Shown: positions 1 through 7,364 of the stretch, in pieces
Numbering within the stretch: the first letter of the stretch is position 1
Layout: each line of letters opens with the position of its first letter
DNA from: Nitrospiraceae bacterium
GTDB taxonomy: Bacteria; Nitrospirota; Nitrospiria; Nitrospirales; UBA8639
Length of the DNA: 14,147 nt
Direction of reading: 5' to 3'
NCBI GenBank assembly: GCA_003523945.1
Contig: DOFS01000540.1
Span: 1 to 14,147 of the forward strand
Position numbers and translations under genes: made by a program
The notes under the pieces: generated by a model
Seen by the model: the letters and a program-made list of their open reading frames with translations, nothing else
Told to the model about the DNA's origin: nothing
The model's database searches: none

Positions 1-800
1 GGACCTACTTTGAAAAGCCTCGTACGACAGTGGGTTGGAAGGGACTCATTAACGATCCCCATTTAGATGGCTCCTGTGAAATTGGGGGAGGGTTTGAACT
101 GGCCCGCTCTATTTTACTCCGGATCAATAATTTAGGGTTGCCCTGCGCGACGGAGTTTTTGGACCCTGTGACACCTCAATATATATCAGACTTGATTAGC
201 TGGGCGGCAATTGGAGCACGGACTACCGAAAGCCAAACCCATCGAGAAATGGCCAGTGGCCTGTCCATGCCCGTTGGACTGAAAAATGGAACGGACGGGG
301 GACTCCAAGTGGCTCTTAATGCCATGATCGCCGCACGGCATCCTCAAAGTTTCATTGGAGTAAACGCCGATGGGCTCACCTCAATTATTAAAACGAATGG
401 CAACCCAGACCGACACCTTGTTCTTCGGGGTGGCGGTGGACGAGTCAATTATAACCCGGAAGATATTTCTGAGGCCGTTCGGTGCTTAACGAATGAAGGA
501 ATTCGTCGTCCAATCATGGTTGACTGCTCTCATGGCAATTCCGAAAAAGATCATACTCGTCAGGTTCCCGTGGCTCAGTCAGTCGTCGATCAATTTACCA
601 ATGGGCAACTCGCCATCATGGGCTTGTTAATCGAGAGCAATCTGAAACCAGGAAATCAAAAATGGGAAGCAGGAAAACCTTTGGAATGGGGAATATCCAT
701 AACAGATGCCTGCATCGGGTGGGAAGAGACAGAACAACTACTCGATGATTTGGCTGAAGCCATGGATAAGTCTACCAAAAACAAGATTCTGACTTCTTAA
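1..800 (+). CDS. aroG: 3-deoxy-7-phosphoheptulonate (DAHP) synthase, type I, 5'-truncated by window edge
   Basis: This enzyme condenses phosphoenolpyruvate with erythrose 4-phosphate, the first committed step of the shikimate pathway, in the cytoplasm. The reading frame is open from the first bases (frame starting at position 3), and the GTG at 30 is an internal valine, so the true start lies upstream of the window. The visible part begins with the family signature [18 protein letters not shown]. It then shows [53 protein letters not shown] and SITDACIGW. These carry the substrate-binding Arg and Lys residues and the metal-binding His, Glu and Asp known from E. coli AroG. About 266 of the usual ~350 residues are visible, so the missing part is the N-terminal region that carries much of the feedback-inhibitor site. 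Allosteric type (Phe, Tyr or Trp) therefore cannot be judged. The gene converges on the Fur/MerC operon, and I see no strong terminator between them. Confidence 0.97.
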   Translation, partial: TYFEKPRTTVGWKGLINDPHLDGSCEIGGGFELARSILLRINNLGLPCATEFLDPVTPQYISDLISWAAIGARTTESQTHREMASGLSMPVGLKNGTDGGLQVALNAMIAARHPQSFIGVNADGLTSIIKTNGNPDRHLVLRGGGGRVNYNPEDISEAVRCLTNEGIRRPIMVDCSHGNSEKDHTRQVPVAQSVVDQFTNGQLAIMGLLIESNLKPGNQKWEAGKPLEWGISITDACIGWEETEQLLDDLAEAMDKSTKNKILTS

Positions 801-1002
801 GGCTTCTAAGACTCCTGAACACACATCGAGGTTCCTACCCATGATTCCGCGCAGCCAAGTTTAAATCCTGTCCTCAAATCAAATAAAAAAGTTTCTTTAC
901 ACTTTCCCTTACAGATCCAACAATCCTTCGGTCCGTAAAAAGCATGGACCAGGACAATCGATTCTAATGAAACTGACGTGGAGGAGCTAACAGTCTTGAT
1001 GC

Positions 1003-1488
1003 TTAGGGATTGGAAGATAAATCCGGAAGGGTTTGAATTTCAGAACCGCTGGTATCATTAGAATGCTCATGAGTATGGCAACCCAAATGGTGACATAAAC
1101 GTCGATTCCAAAACCCGGCTAACGCGATCATGGAGGCTCCAATAACATCAAAAACTATCTCTAACCCACCGCCTGACTCTATCAAGAGATGGGAAGCCAT
1201 TAAAACCACGAGGCCTCCGGCAGTCAAAAGAGCAGGACGGCTATCCCGATGTCGAGGATAGGTCGCCAACAATCCAAAGCCTGCCAATAAGGCAATCACC
1301 CCAAAAAACATCCATTCCGTGGTATCAGCCCAAAAAGCTCCTACAATTCCATCAAGACCATCCCAGGAATGTGCTGCAAGGACCGGAATGGCCAACAATG
1401 CTAAAGGAGTCAACGCACAGTGCACAGCACACACCAGAGAAGCGATAGAGCCAGCTTTTGAAAGCTTCGGTCCAAGGGTTTTGATCAT
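1003..1488 (-). CDS. MerC-domain inner-membrane protein with His/Cys-rich C-terminal tail
   Basis: A 161-residue, four-helix membrane protein of the MerC type (hydrophobic segments at about 14-40, 57-76, 86-103 and 109-127). The family's metal-handling signature is present in the first helix as CAVHC (C20, H23, C24). The C-terminus carries a metal-ligand-rich tail, CHHLGCHTHEH, at 132-142. I chose the ATG at 1488 because it lies one base after the stop of the upstream regulator gene. The longer frame back to 1563 would overlap that gene heavily. MerC proteins are known as mercuric-ion transporters in mer operons, but no merR, merA or merP is present here. The immediate partner is a Fur-family regulator, so an essential-metal transport or metal-sensing role (zinc is the leading guess) fits better than mercury resistance. 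That functional reading is inference; the MerC family assignment is fairly secure. Confidence 0.85.
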   Translation of the reverse strand: MIKTLGPKLSKAGSIASLVCAVHCALTPLALLAIPVLAAHSWDGLDGIVGAFWADTTEWMFFGVIALLAGFGLLATYPRHRDSRPALLTAGGLVVLMASHLLIESGGGLEIVFDVIGASMIALAGFWNRRLCHHLGCHTHEHSNDTSGSEIQTLPDLSSNP

Positions 1489-1489
1489 T

Positions 1490-1909
1490 TTATTGGCATT
1501 GTGGACACAACCCCGTGAATTCCAACGTATGGTCATCCACGATAAATTGAGTCTGTTGTTCAATCAGTTTTGTGACTTTTTTCAAGGGACATAACAATAA
1601 ATCCACGATCTGACCACAAATTTGGCAACGAATATGATGGTGGTGCTTTCGCCCTTCCTTCAGTTCATATCTTGAGAGACCCTCCTGGTGAAGGTCTAAT
1701 TGGAGAACCAGTCCAAGCTCTTTCAGCACATGGACGGTCCGGTACACGGTCACTAGATCAATGGCCACTTTTTCCTGGTGCAATCGATCAAAAATTTCGG
1801 TGGCACTGAGGGGCTGGCGAGTCCGTTGCAGTAAAGCCAGTACCGCTTCGCGAGTACGGGTCATGCGTCGCCCGCTTGCTCGCAAATCCTTTTTAATGCT
1901 TGGTTCCAA
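1490..1909 (-). CDS. Fur-family metalloregulator (Fur/Zur/PerR type)
   Basis: A 139-residue Fur-family repressor. The N-terminal winged helix spans about 10-80, with the recognition-helix motif DLVTVYRTVHVLKELGLV at 51-68. The C-terminal part carries the metal-binding cluster HHHH (89-92) and two CXXC pairs, C95/C98 and C135/C138, which form the structural zinc site in most Zur and PerR and many Fur proteins. The start is a TTG at 1907-1909: an in-frame TAA lies two codons upstream, so no earlier start exists. The only alternative is an ATG at residue 16, which would cut into the first helix. No strong ribosome-binding site is seen, so expression may be modest. The gene is the first of a two-gene operon with the MerC-type protein. 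A 17-bp dyad in its own promoter suggests autoregulation. Whether it senses zinc, iron or peroxide cannot be read from the sequence; the MerC partner and the second copy of the dyad make Zur my preferred guess. Confidence 0.92.
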   Translation of the reverse strand: MEPSIKKDLRASGRRMTRTREAVLALLQRTRQPLSATEIFDRLHQEKVAIDLVTVYRTVHVLKELGLVLQLDLHQEGLSRYELKEGRKHHHHIRCQICGQIVDLLLCPLKKVTKLIEQQTQFIVDDHTLEFTGLCPQCQ

Positions 1910-1951
1910 TTTTCTTTAACGAGTGATCTAAGCCGTAATGTCCGCACCTTA

Positions 1952-1968
1952 TTGCAACTTTATTGCAA
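1952..1968. promoter_or_regulatory. Candidate Fur-family operator, copy 1 (autoregulatory site)
   Basis: The 17-bp sequence TTGCAACTTTATTGCAA consists of two TTGCAA arms separated by five bases, forming an imperfect dyad of the size bound by Fur-family dimers. It overlaps the presumed -10 region of the Fur-family gene, the usual place for a repressor site. The same arms with the same spacing recur at 7365-7381. Binding by this regulator is inferred, not shown. Confidence 0.6.
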
Positions 1969-1994
1969 ATACCATATCGCCAAATGATTGTCAA
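1966..1994 (-). promoter_or_regulatory. Candidate sigma-70 promoter of the Fur-family/MerC operon
   Basis: On the minus strand an exact TTGACA -35 element (1989-1994) is followed after 17 bases by TATTTG (1966-1971), which matches the -10 consensus only at its first three bases. The weak -10 overlaps the TTGCAA dyad at 1952-1968. Confidence 0.4.
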
Positions 1995-2230
1995 TTATGA
2001 GTCAAAAATTCAGGAAGGCAGCTTCAATCATCTCTATTTTCGAGAAGCAGTTTTTTGGTACTTGAAATATTCAATAATAACCATAGGGGAAAAACATATC
2101 CTCAGAAATTAAATGCTGGAATTGGGAAATGGCTGAGGAAGGATTGGAAAACGAATCAGGTGGGAATTTTCCAAACGGCAAACATACGCATCCCGACTAC
2201 AGTGCGTCAGTTTGCCAACTAGAAAGGGCA

Positions 2231-2785
2231 TTACTCCAGCAGCAAATCGGCACGTCGGTTAAATTGATGACATTGATGTTCATCATCGACCTCACACAGG
2301 ACCAAGGTATTTCCAAAGGACACCACATCAAGACGTTTTCGTGAAATTCCCAAATTGGCCAAATATTCTTTGACGGCTTTTGCTCGTCGAACCCCCAGAA
2401 TCATGTTATAACTTTCTGTCCCACGTACATCCGTATGCCCTTCAATGGTGAGTTCATAATTCGGGAAGCGATTCATCCAGCTGGCCGTAGCGTCCAGACG
2501 ATCCTGAACCTCTGATGATATCTCCCAACTATCAAAAGGAAAGTAGACAGTGGGAAATGGGTCGCTTAGGCCATTTTTTTGAGATAGGCTGTCCTTCCGG
2601 ACCTGAGGAATACTCATGCGTTGGGATAGGGGTGAGGAGTCTTGAGTTCCGGATGTTGGGAGAGATGTTAGGGTAACCGGAGGTGGTCCTGAGGGCAAGG
2701 ACTCAGAAGATTGATGAGTCATTGAAAGGGATTCACATCCCCATGCCGCACACACCATGAGAATTCCAAGTAATCTAACAATCAT
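2231..2785 (-). CDS. OmpA/Pal-like peptidoglycan-binding lipoprotein
   Basis: A 184-residue exported protein. The N-terminus is a lipoprotein signal peptide ending AAWGC, with the lipidated cysteine at C17. A Ser/Pro/Thr-rich linker of about 55 residues follows. The C-terminal OmpA-like domain (about 76-184) anchors the outer membrane to peptidoglycan. Diagnostic stretches are VYFPFDSWEI, IEGHTDVRGTESYN, LGVRRAKAVKEYL and FNRRADLLL, very close to the Pal pattern, including the Asp and Arg that bind diaminopimelate in the family. A Shine-Dalgarno-like GGGAG lies eight bases before the ATG. No tolA, tolB or tolQR genes are adjacent, so it may be an accessory Pal-like protein rather than Pal itself. 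Two extra cysteines (C164, C172) near the C-terminus might form a disulfide. The domain assignment is secure; the exact role is not. Confidence 0.92.
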   Translation of the reverse strand: MIVRLLGILMVCAAWGCESLSMTHQSSESLPSGPPPVTLTSLPTSGTQDSSPLSQRMSIPQVRKDSLSQKNGLSDPFPTVYFPFDSWEISSEVQDRLDATASWMNRFPNYELTIEGHTDVRGTESYNMILGVRRAKAVKEYLANLGISRKRLDVVSFGNTLVLCEVDDEHQCHQFNRRADLLLE

Positions 2786-2931
2786 ATTTACACTCCCTTC
2801 TTTTTCCCATTTTTTCGGCAGGGCACTACCGAGACTTAAGATCTACTGGAGATAGAAGGTTTATTAGTGCTCTGTCTGGCCCAGATTTATAATTAGGGAG
2901 GCAGAAAAGCCGTATGCCCAAACCCAGATTG

Positions 2932-2954
2932 ATTCGCCAACCTTTTTGGCGAAT
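2932..2954. repeat. Perfect 9-bp inverted repeat (hairpin)
   Basis: ATTCGCCAA, a five-base loop, then TTGGCGAAT, between the Flp pilin and lipoprotein genes. On the transcribed (minus) strand there is no T-run after the stem, so it does not look like a standard intrinsic terminator. It could be an mRNA 3'-end stabiliser for the pilin transcript or a protein-binding dyad. Confidence 0.6.
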
Positions 2955-3060
2955 GAACAGCAGCAAAGATCAGAGTTTCGTTTCACCGAAAGGGGAGGAA
3001 AGCACAAGGAAGATAAAACCCATGTCATCAAAAGGATAAGGAATGACAGAAGCCTTCTTC

Positions 3061-3249
3061 TTATGGGTGAGGCAACAGGTCATCCTTCACTTGGTTCGCT
3101 GTAAAGACAGGATTCAGGGTCGAAAGAGCATCAAACACATTGGTGCCTATCACGTTAAGAGATCCGATAACCACCATCCCGATTAAACTAAGTAGTAAGG
3201 CATATTCCAACGCTGCTGTTCCGTGGTCTTTGATAAAAAATTCTCCCAT
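3061..3249 (-). CDS. Flp-family type IVb pilin
   Basis: A 62-residue prepilin of the Flp/Fap class, the major subunit of tight-adherence (Tad) pili. A short basic leader MGEFFIKDHG is followed by TAALEYALLLSLIGMVVIG. That matches the prepilin peptidase site (cleavage after G10) with the class-typical Glu-Tyr at +5/+6 of the mature protein (E15, Y16), then one hydrophobic helix. Length is normal for the family. A strong ribosome-binding site, AAGGAG, lies nine bases before the ATG. No tad or cpa assembly genes, prepilin peptidase or pseudopilins are nearby, so it must use machinery encoded elsewhere. It sits alone, with hundreds of non-coding bases upstream. Confidence 0.88.
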   Translation of the reverse strand: MGEFFIKDHGTAALEYALLLSLIGMVVIGSLNVIGTNVFDALSTLNPVFTANQVKDDLLPHP

Positions 3250-3935
3250 TCACATAATCTCCTTCTGAACCGTCTTTCTGTCCGCTAGGCCTTGTTTATC
3301 CCACTATGCAAAGGGTAAACCGAACGCACGCAATGCCTTGTTTTCTTCAATTCCCCTGATTTTCCTGAACTCTCTTCCCCCCCTATAGTCCTTACGAGGA
3401 AGACACTAACCCACTCCTTCTTTCCTCAATTGACAAGCACACCGACACATCTGGAGAAGATTCAGGAAACAGTACAGGATCAACGGAGAAGTTCCTGATA
3501 ATCAAAAAAATCAGGTATGAAATGTGTCAACAAACATGACAAATTTGAAATGACTACCCATAAAGACCTAACAGGTGATGGGCTTCTAAAATACGAGCAG
3601 AAGAGATGTGGATAAAACGGATTTTGTTGATGATCCGTCAGAGCGATCCGAATTATCAAAACCCTCATTATCCGTACTATCCGTCATACTGAGAATTCCC
3701 CAACCAACCTCTTTTTAAAGGAGGAGGGTGCTCTATTGGGAGCCATGGCTATTACGAGGAAGGTCAAATGTCCATTACTTGGGAACGTCCATGACTGACC
3801 TAATATGGAAGGGAAGGACCCATAAAAGGGGATAAGCCCTGGTCGCGATTACCCCATCCAGTTTATAACGGAAACTTAATCCTCTGTGATAAGCCGGTCT
3901 GCCACTCAAATTGGTTGATTGGGGAAAGAACGGAT
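3250..3935. other. Long intergenic region with no convincing gene
   Basis: About 690 bases between the pilin start and the stop of the TonB-like gene. I see no recognisable protein or structured RNA. Contents: a run of seven C at 3377-3383; a CCTGAT/ATCAGG inverted repeat at 3494-3515 with a ten-base loop; four ATCCG words between 3633 and 3684; and an unused Shine-Dalgarno-like AAAGGAGG at 3717-3724. A 28-codon plus-strand frame (ATG 3606 to TGA 3692) encodes a Pro/Tyr-rich end (PNYQNPHYPYYPSY). It has no support as a gene and could be a remnant. The pilin promoter must lie in the right-end part but was not identified with confidence. Confidence 0.5.
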
Positions 3936-4382
3936 TTACTGAGTGCGGAAATGAATACGGAGTGAGACTTCACCATCTATGGGTTCATCGCCATCCATTT
4001 GAGGCAAGAATGTCCATTGTTTGAGAGCTTCCAGGGACGTCAGAGTGAGTTCACGATGCGTGGCAGGTTGAAGAATCACCACAGTGACTTCCGAAGTTTT
4101 ACTGACTAATAATCGAGCTTTCAACCAGTCATCCAAGACCTGCCCGTCTAAAGTTGGCGGAATCCTCGGCCATGGCGTTCGTTGAGGGACGGGCCCAACC
4201 TGTTGATCCTTGTTGAGACGAAGCCCATGAACATGAACAGTCGACAGGGTCTCAACCTGCTCATCTTCGTCGTGGTCAGAATGATGGGTCGAGAAATCGG
4301 GTTCGGCCGAGTAGGAGAGCCATGGAAGACTTACCACCCAGAACAGGCTCAAGTAAAACCCAAGCCTTCGAAAAAAGTCCAT
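3936..4382 (-). CDS. Short TonB-like energy-transducer protein with His/Asp-rich segment
   Basis: A 148-residue protein. An N-terminal hydrophobic segment (6-26, ending SYSA) could be a cleavable signal peptide or a membrane anchor like that of TonB. An acidic/His-rich stretch THHSDHDEDEQ (32-42) and HVHG (50-53) follow. The C-terminal ~80 residues look like a TonB C-terminal domain: PWPRIPPTLDG, a strand-rich middle, then LEALKQWTFLPQMDGDEPIDGEVSLRIHF. I chose the ATG at 4382, four bases after the receptor stop, because it gives a proper signal sequence and a GGTGGG ribosome-binding site. The frame extends to 4451, but that would overlap the receptor. It lacks the long Pro-rich spacer of classical TonB, so it may be a dedicated partner of the receptor or a periplasmic metal-binding protein. 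No exbB or exbD is seen nearby. Confidence 0.75.
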   Translation of the reverse strand: MDFFRRLGFYLSLFWVVSLPWLSYSAEPDFSTHHSDHDEDEQVETLSTVHVHGLRLNKDQQVGPVPQRTPWPRIPPTLDGQVLDDWLKARLLVSKTSEVTVVILQPATHRELTLTSLEALKQWTFLPQMDGDEPIDGEVSLRIHFRTQ

Positions 4383-4386
4383 AGGA

Positions 4387-6831
4387 TTACCCACCAAAAA
4401 AGAATTGTCCACGGAAAAAGAAGGAACGCGGTAAATTAGCATGGGACACACCTAAACCAATGCTCCCCTCTCCCTGATTCAAAAATACCTGTTGATCTAA
4501 GACATTGATCACATCAAACCCCAGTACCATTTTGTAGTTATCCCATAGGGATACGACCTGGTCAATGGAGAGATTATAGGTCGTGTGGGAAGGGCTATGG
4601 CCCGAATTGGTTTTTTCTCCCGGCTCGGCTGTACGAAGTCCTGACCCAAATAACATTTGCCCGGTAATTGTCGTATGGGCAAAAGGACGGTACGTGAGTA
4701 CGGCGGAACTAGTCACCAACTGCATATGATCACAGAACACCCCGCTCCGACTATTAATATCATCGATTTCCCCCTGCTCTAACAAAAAATACCCAGACTG
4801 CAAATTCTTTCCTCGACATTGCCCCCAGGCGACATTCGCCCGACCATAAAGATTGTCCATGAATTTAGCCTTAATCGCCACATCCACTCCTCTTTGCCAT
4901 CCCTGTTTAAAGGCAAAGAAATTTAAGAGCGGAGTCGTTCCAAACTGCCCGGCATCTGATAAATTTTTACTCAACTTATAAAATCCGGTTAGTTCAATAG
5001 TCACCCATTCACTCAAGGCATGGGATGAGCCTACCTCAAAATAATGTGCCCGCTCGGGCTCGACCGTACGATTGGTTAGATTTTCAGGCTCAGCAGTGGT
5101 CCCGACAGTATTAAGTTGAGCGAATCGAACCGCTTCTAGATTCGGGGGCGTAAATAATCGTCCGTAATAGGCGTGAAACACATGGTTAGGGGTCAAGGCA
5201 TAAGTAGCTCCGAGGCGCGGACTGATCTGTCCATCATTGGTCAGCCCTTGAATTTGGTCGAAGCGCACGCCGATATTAAATGTCCATTGTTCCCAGGGCG
5301 TCCATTGATCTTGGATCCAAAATTCCTCACGCCATCCAATGGTTCGATTATCTGCATTGCGGGACACCGGATCACCCGTGGGATTTCCTAATCCATCACG
5401 AAGAAAGACCGACAGTCGTGTTTTGTTGACGGCCTGCGTTCGATCAATTTGAATGCCGGCTTTAATCAAATGATCAGGGTTAAGACGTTGAGTGTAATCC
5501 AATCGAATACCACCAGAGTATGCAAATCGGTCTTGGCCTCCAGCTGAAAATGGTTCATCGAGATCTTCAGTATAGGCCAACACGTTTAACGGATCGGTGT
5601 CGAAGGTCGCCCTTGTATGGCGAAAATACCCCGCCAGACTCAAAGACTGATTCGTATTCCAATCATGTCGCCAGACCAGATGCGAATATTGATTGGTTTC
5701 TTTTTGGCGTTCATCCACATTCTGGGATCCTACGGGCACGAAACCTGGGTCACTCGATTGAATCAGTCCAACAATCGTAGGATTGGGTAATAAATTTGGA
5801 CGGGTCGGAATTTGAAGTTTGGCCAGGGAATTAAGAAACAACCAGGTGACGTTATTCTGATTATTCACCTGCCAATCGCCCCGCAAAAAGGTTTGATTGC
5901 GAGTGCTTTGATCATGAAAAATAGTTTTTCCTAACGTTGGAGGATTGATTCCTCTATTCGTCGACCTAAAACTATTTTGTAGGTAAAACCGAAAAGTCGA
6001 CCCGACTGTGCCACCATACTCGAACGACGGATTAATTGTTTCTTGACTCCCTCCTTGAAATTGAACTGACCCAAAAGATGGATCAGTCCCACTCTTCGTA
6101 GTCACGTCAAGAACGGCAGCCGTCCGATTGCCATATTGCGCTTCAGGACCTCCAAGAATCACATCTGCTCGTTCCCATGTGCGAGGCGAAATTACATCGG
6201 AAAAAACAGACGAAACGGTATCGGGAATAGGCACCCCGTCAATTCGAAATTGCAAATTGGCATGATCCTGACGAATATGAACTTGGTTCAGTCCACCATC
6301 CACGGCACTGGGAATCGTTAACAAGAGGTCCGATAATTCAATATTGTTCCCGCGAGGTAATTCCTCAATATCCTTTCGACTGACGGAAAAGGTTTCACTG
6401 GAAAGACGATGCTGAATGGGAGGCAGGGTTGCGACCACCTCAAGGGTGAGTTCTTGTCTGGCAGCCAGAGTCAACCTGATTTCCATGAGAGGATCTGTTT
6501 CAATCTTGAGAATAACCGATTCGCTGGTTAAACCAGATTGGATAGCTCGGATAGAATAAATCCCTCGCTCAGGAGGGGCCAAAATAAATTCACCCCCTTC
6601 TTCAGTCACCTGAGTCTCAAGGAGTGTGCCTTCCTGATCCCGCAGCTCCACTGTTGCTTGTGGAACCCGGCGAAGATCTTCGTATTGCACTACACCCGTC
6701 ACAATCCAGACTCTTTGTTCACCCTCATTCTCAAGAGCCCGGGTAGGACTCCCGCCCATCAAAATCCACAATCCAAGGACCCAGACAACGAGGCTGCCCC
6801 ATTTCACTCTTCTAACAGTCCAAATCAACAT
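4387..6831 (-). CDS. TonB-dependent outer-membrane receptor with carboxypeptidase-regulatory-like N-terminal domain
   Basis: An 814-residue outer-membrane active transporter. The signal peptide (about 1-32, ending PTRA) is followed by a carboxypeptidase-regulatory-like beta-sandwich (about 42-122: VTGVVQYEDLRRVPQATVEL, then GEFILAPPERGIYSIRA). Then come a TonB-box-like LTLEVVATLP (128-137), a plug domain (about 145-247, with IDGVPIPD and ILGGPEAQYGNRTAAVLDVTTKSG) and a 22-strand-type barrel to the aromatic-rich C-terminus RGQFFFGG. Length is normal. The ATG is preceded by a weak GGGGG ribosome-binding site. It lies 132 bases after the His-rich gene and four bases before the TonB-like gene, so all three are probably one transcript. 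The ligand is not revealed. The candidate Fur-family operator upstream of the cluster suggests a metal or metal complex. Confidence 0.93.
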   Translation of the reverse strand: MLIWTVRRVKWGSLVVWVLGLWILMGGSPTRALENEGEQRVWIVTGVVQYEDLRRVPQATVELRDQEGTLLETQVTEEGGEFILAPPERGIYSIRAIQSGLTSESVILKIETDPLMEIRLTLAARQELTLEVVATLPPIQHRLSSETFSVSRKDIEELPRGNNIELSDLLLTIPSAVDGGLNQVHIRQDHANLQFRIDGVPIPDTVSSVFSDVISPRTWERADVILGGPEAQYGNRTAAVLDVTTKSGTDPSFGSVQFQGGSQETINPSFEYGGTVGSTFRFYLQNSFRSTNRGINPPTLGKTIFHDQSTRNQTFLRGDWQVNNQNNVTWLFLNSLAKLQIPTRPNLLPNPTIVGLIQSSDPGFVPVGSQNVDERQKETNQYSHLVWRHDWNTNQSLSLAGYFRHTRATFDTDPLNVLAYTEDLDEPFSAGGQDRFAYSGGIRLDYTQRLNPDHLIKAGIQIDRTQAVNKTRLSVFLRDGLGNPTGDPVSRNADNRTIGWREEFWIQDQWTPWEQWTFNIGVRFDQIQGLTNDGQISPRLGATYALTPNHVFHAYYGRLFTPPNLEAVRFAQLNTVGTTAEPENLTNRTVEPERAHYFEVGSSHALSEWVTIELTGFYKLSKNLSDAGQFGTTPLLNFFAFKQGWQRGVDVAIKAKFMDNLYGRANVAWGQCRGKNLQSGYFLLEQGEIDDINSRSGVFCDHMQLVTSSAVLTYRPFAHTTITGQMLFGSGLRTAEPGEKTNSGHSPSHTTYNLSIDQVVSLWDNYKMVLGFDVINVLDQQVFLNQGEGSIGLGVSHANLPRSFFFRGQFFFGG

Positions 6832-6963
6832 AGAAAGACCCCCAAGGTCAAAATACCGTTTCGCAGAGAAGTGCCCACTGAGTCGGTTTCCGTTGCTCTT
6901 TCCTTTTTTGAGAAAGGCACGAAAAATTAATCGACTGTTATGGGCAGTTGTTAAGGATGAAAA

Positions 6964-7299
6964 TTAGGGGCAAAATAAAAGAGGAGGACCACGGGGAAGA
7001 CGGAGAGGATGTGTGAGAGATAGATATGCCTCTTCACAATCAAGGGAAAGGCATCCAGTTACAACAAAACAATGAGATAAACGCGGAGCATCCCAAGCTA
7101 AAGAATGGGTTGTATGATGCTGGGACCATTTGCACAGATCAAAATCCGAATGTTGATGTCCATCATGATCCACCTCGGCAAACAGATGGTGAATTTCTAG
7201 GGCATGGACAAACGGGGCCGAGCTCAATAACACCACGCCAAGCGCCAGAGCTAAGCTAATTCGGGACAGAGAAGTGTGAGAAAGCTTTTGTCGGATCAT
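6964..7299 (-). CDS. Small His/Cys-rich exported protein
   Basis: A 111-residue protein. The signal peptide is clear (basic start, hydrophobic core LALALGVVLLSS, cleavage probably after A34 in FVHA). The mature part is rich in metal ligands: EIHH, DHDGHQHSDFDLC, QHHTTH and five cysteines (56, 77, 83, 88, 110). It ends in a Pro-rich RLPRGPP. The general look (short, exported, Cys/His motifs, terminal R-x-PP) recalls DUF2946-like proteins that travel with TonB-dependent receptors, but I cannot confirm membership. As the first gene of the cluster, closest to the promoter and dyad, it may bind metal in the periplasm or at the cell surface for the receptor downstream. No strong ribosome-binding site precedes the ATG, and no alternative start preserves the signal peptide. 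Confidence 0.75.
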   Translation of the reverse strand: MIRQKLSHTSLSRISLALALGVVLLSSAPFVHALEIHHLFAEVDHDGHQHSDFDLCKWSQHHTTHSLAWDAPRLSHCFVVTGCLSLDCEEAYLSLTHPLRLPRGPPLLFCP

Positions 7300-7329
7300 G
7301 CAGATTCTGTTGGAGTAAATTTTCGCGTA

Positions 7330-7358
7330 AAATTAACAAAGAGGTTCGAAAGTGTCAA
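7330..7358 (-). promoter_or_regulatory. Candidate sigma-70 promoter of the His-rich/receptor/TonB-like cluster
   Basis: On the minus strand an exact TTGACA (7353-7358) is followed after 17 bases by TAATTT (7330-7335), a weak -10. The dyad at 7365-7381 lies six bases upstream of the -35. Transcription would start about 40 bases before the ATG at 7299. Confidence 0.45.
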
Positions 7359-7364
7359 TTACAA

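Larger units (their letters stand above)
1910..2230. other. Intergenic region upstream of the Fur-family gene
   Basis: About 320 bases separate the Fur-family start from the stop of the OmpA-like lipoprotein gene. The first ~85 bases hold the promoter and dyad listed separately. The remainder (about 2000-2230) is AT-rich and shows no clear terminator, RNA or gene. A plus-strand open frame at 2129-2344 runs into the lipoprotein gene on the other strand and has no family resemblance. Confidence 0.5.

Noticed and set aside
1489..1563. N-terminal extension of the MerC-type protein back to 1563
   Set aside because: It overlaps the end of the Fur-family gene in another frame. The ATG one base after that gene's stop gives a normal MerC N-terminus.
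2129..2344. Plus-strand open frame of 71 codons
   Set aside because: It overlaps the OmpA-like gene on the other strand, has no domain and no convincing ribosome-binding site.
3307..3323. Sigma-54-like GG-N10-GC element upstream of the pilin gene (minus strand)
   Set aside because: The GG and TTTGCA parts and their spacing fit, but five of the other consensus positions do not, and no enhancer-binding regulator is nearby.
3306..3336. Resemblance to the conserved core of a c-di-GMP-I riboswitch (GGGTAAACC and ACGCAATGCC words)
   Set aside because: It lies on the plus strand, opposite to the pilin gene, and I could not build the expected paired stems or find a downstream gene on that strand.
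3480..3668. Minus-strand open frame of 62 codons in the long gap
   Set aside because: No family resemblance, no ribosome-binding site, and composition as expected from chance.
3728..3835. GTG-started frame behind the AAAGGAGG sequence
   Set aside because: The spacing is too short for initiation, the product has no recognisable features, and the frame is only about 35 codons.
6905..6925. CCTTT/AAAGG hairpin between the His-rich and receptor genes as a terminator
   Set aside because: Five weak pairs and no T-run; the two genes are better read as one transcript.
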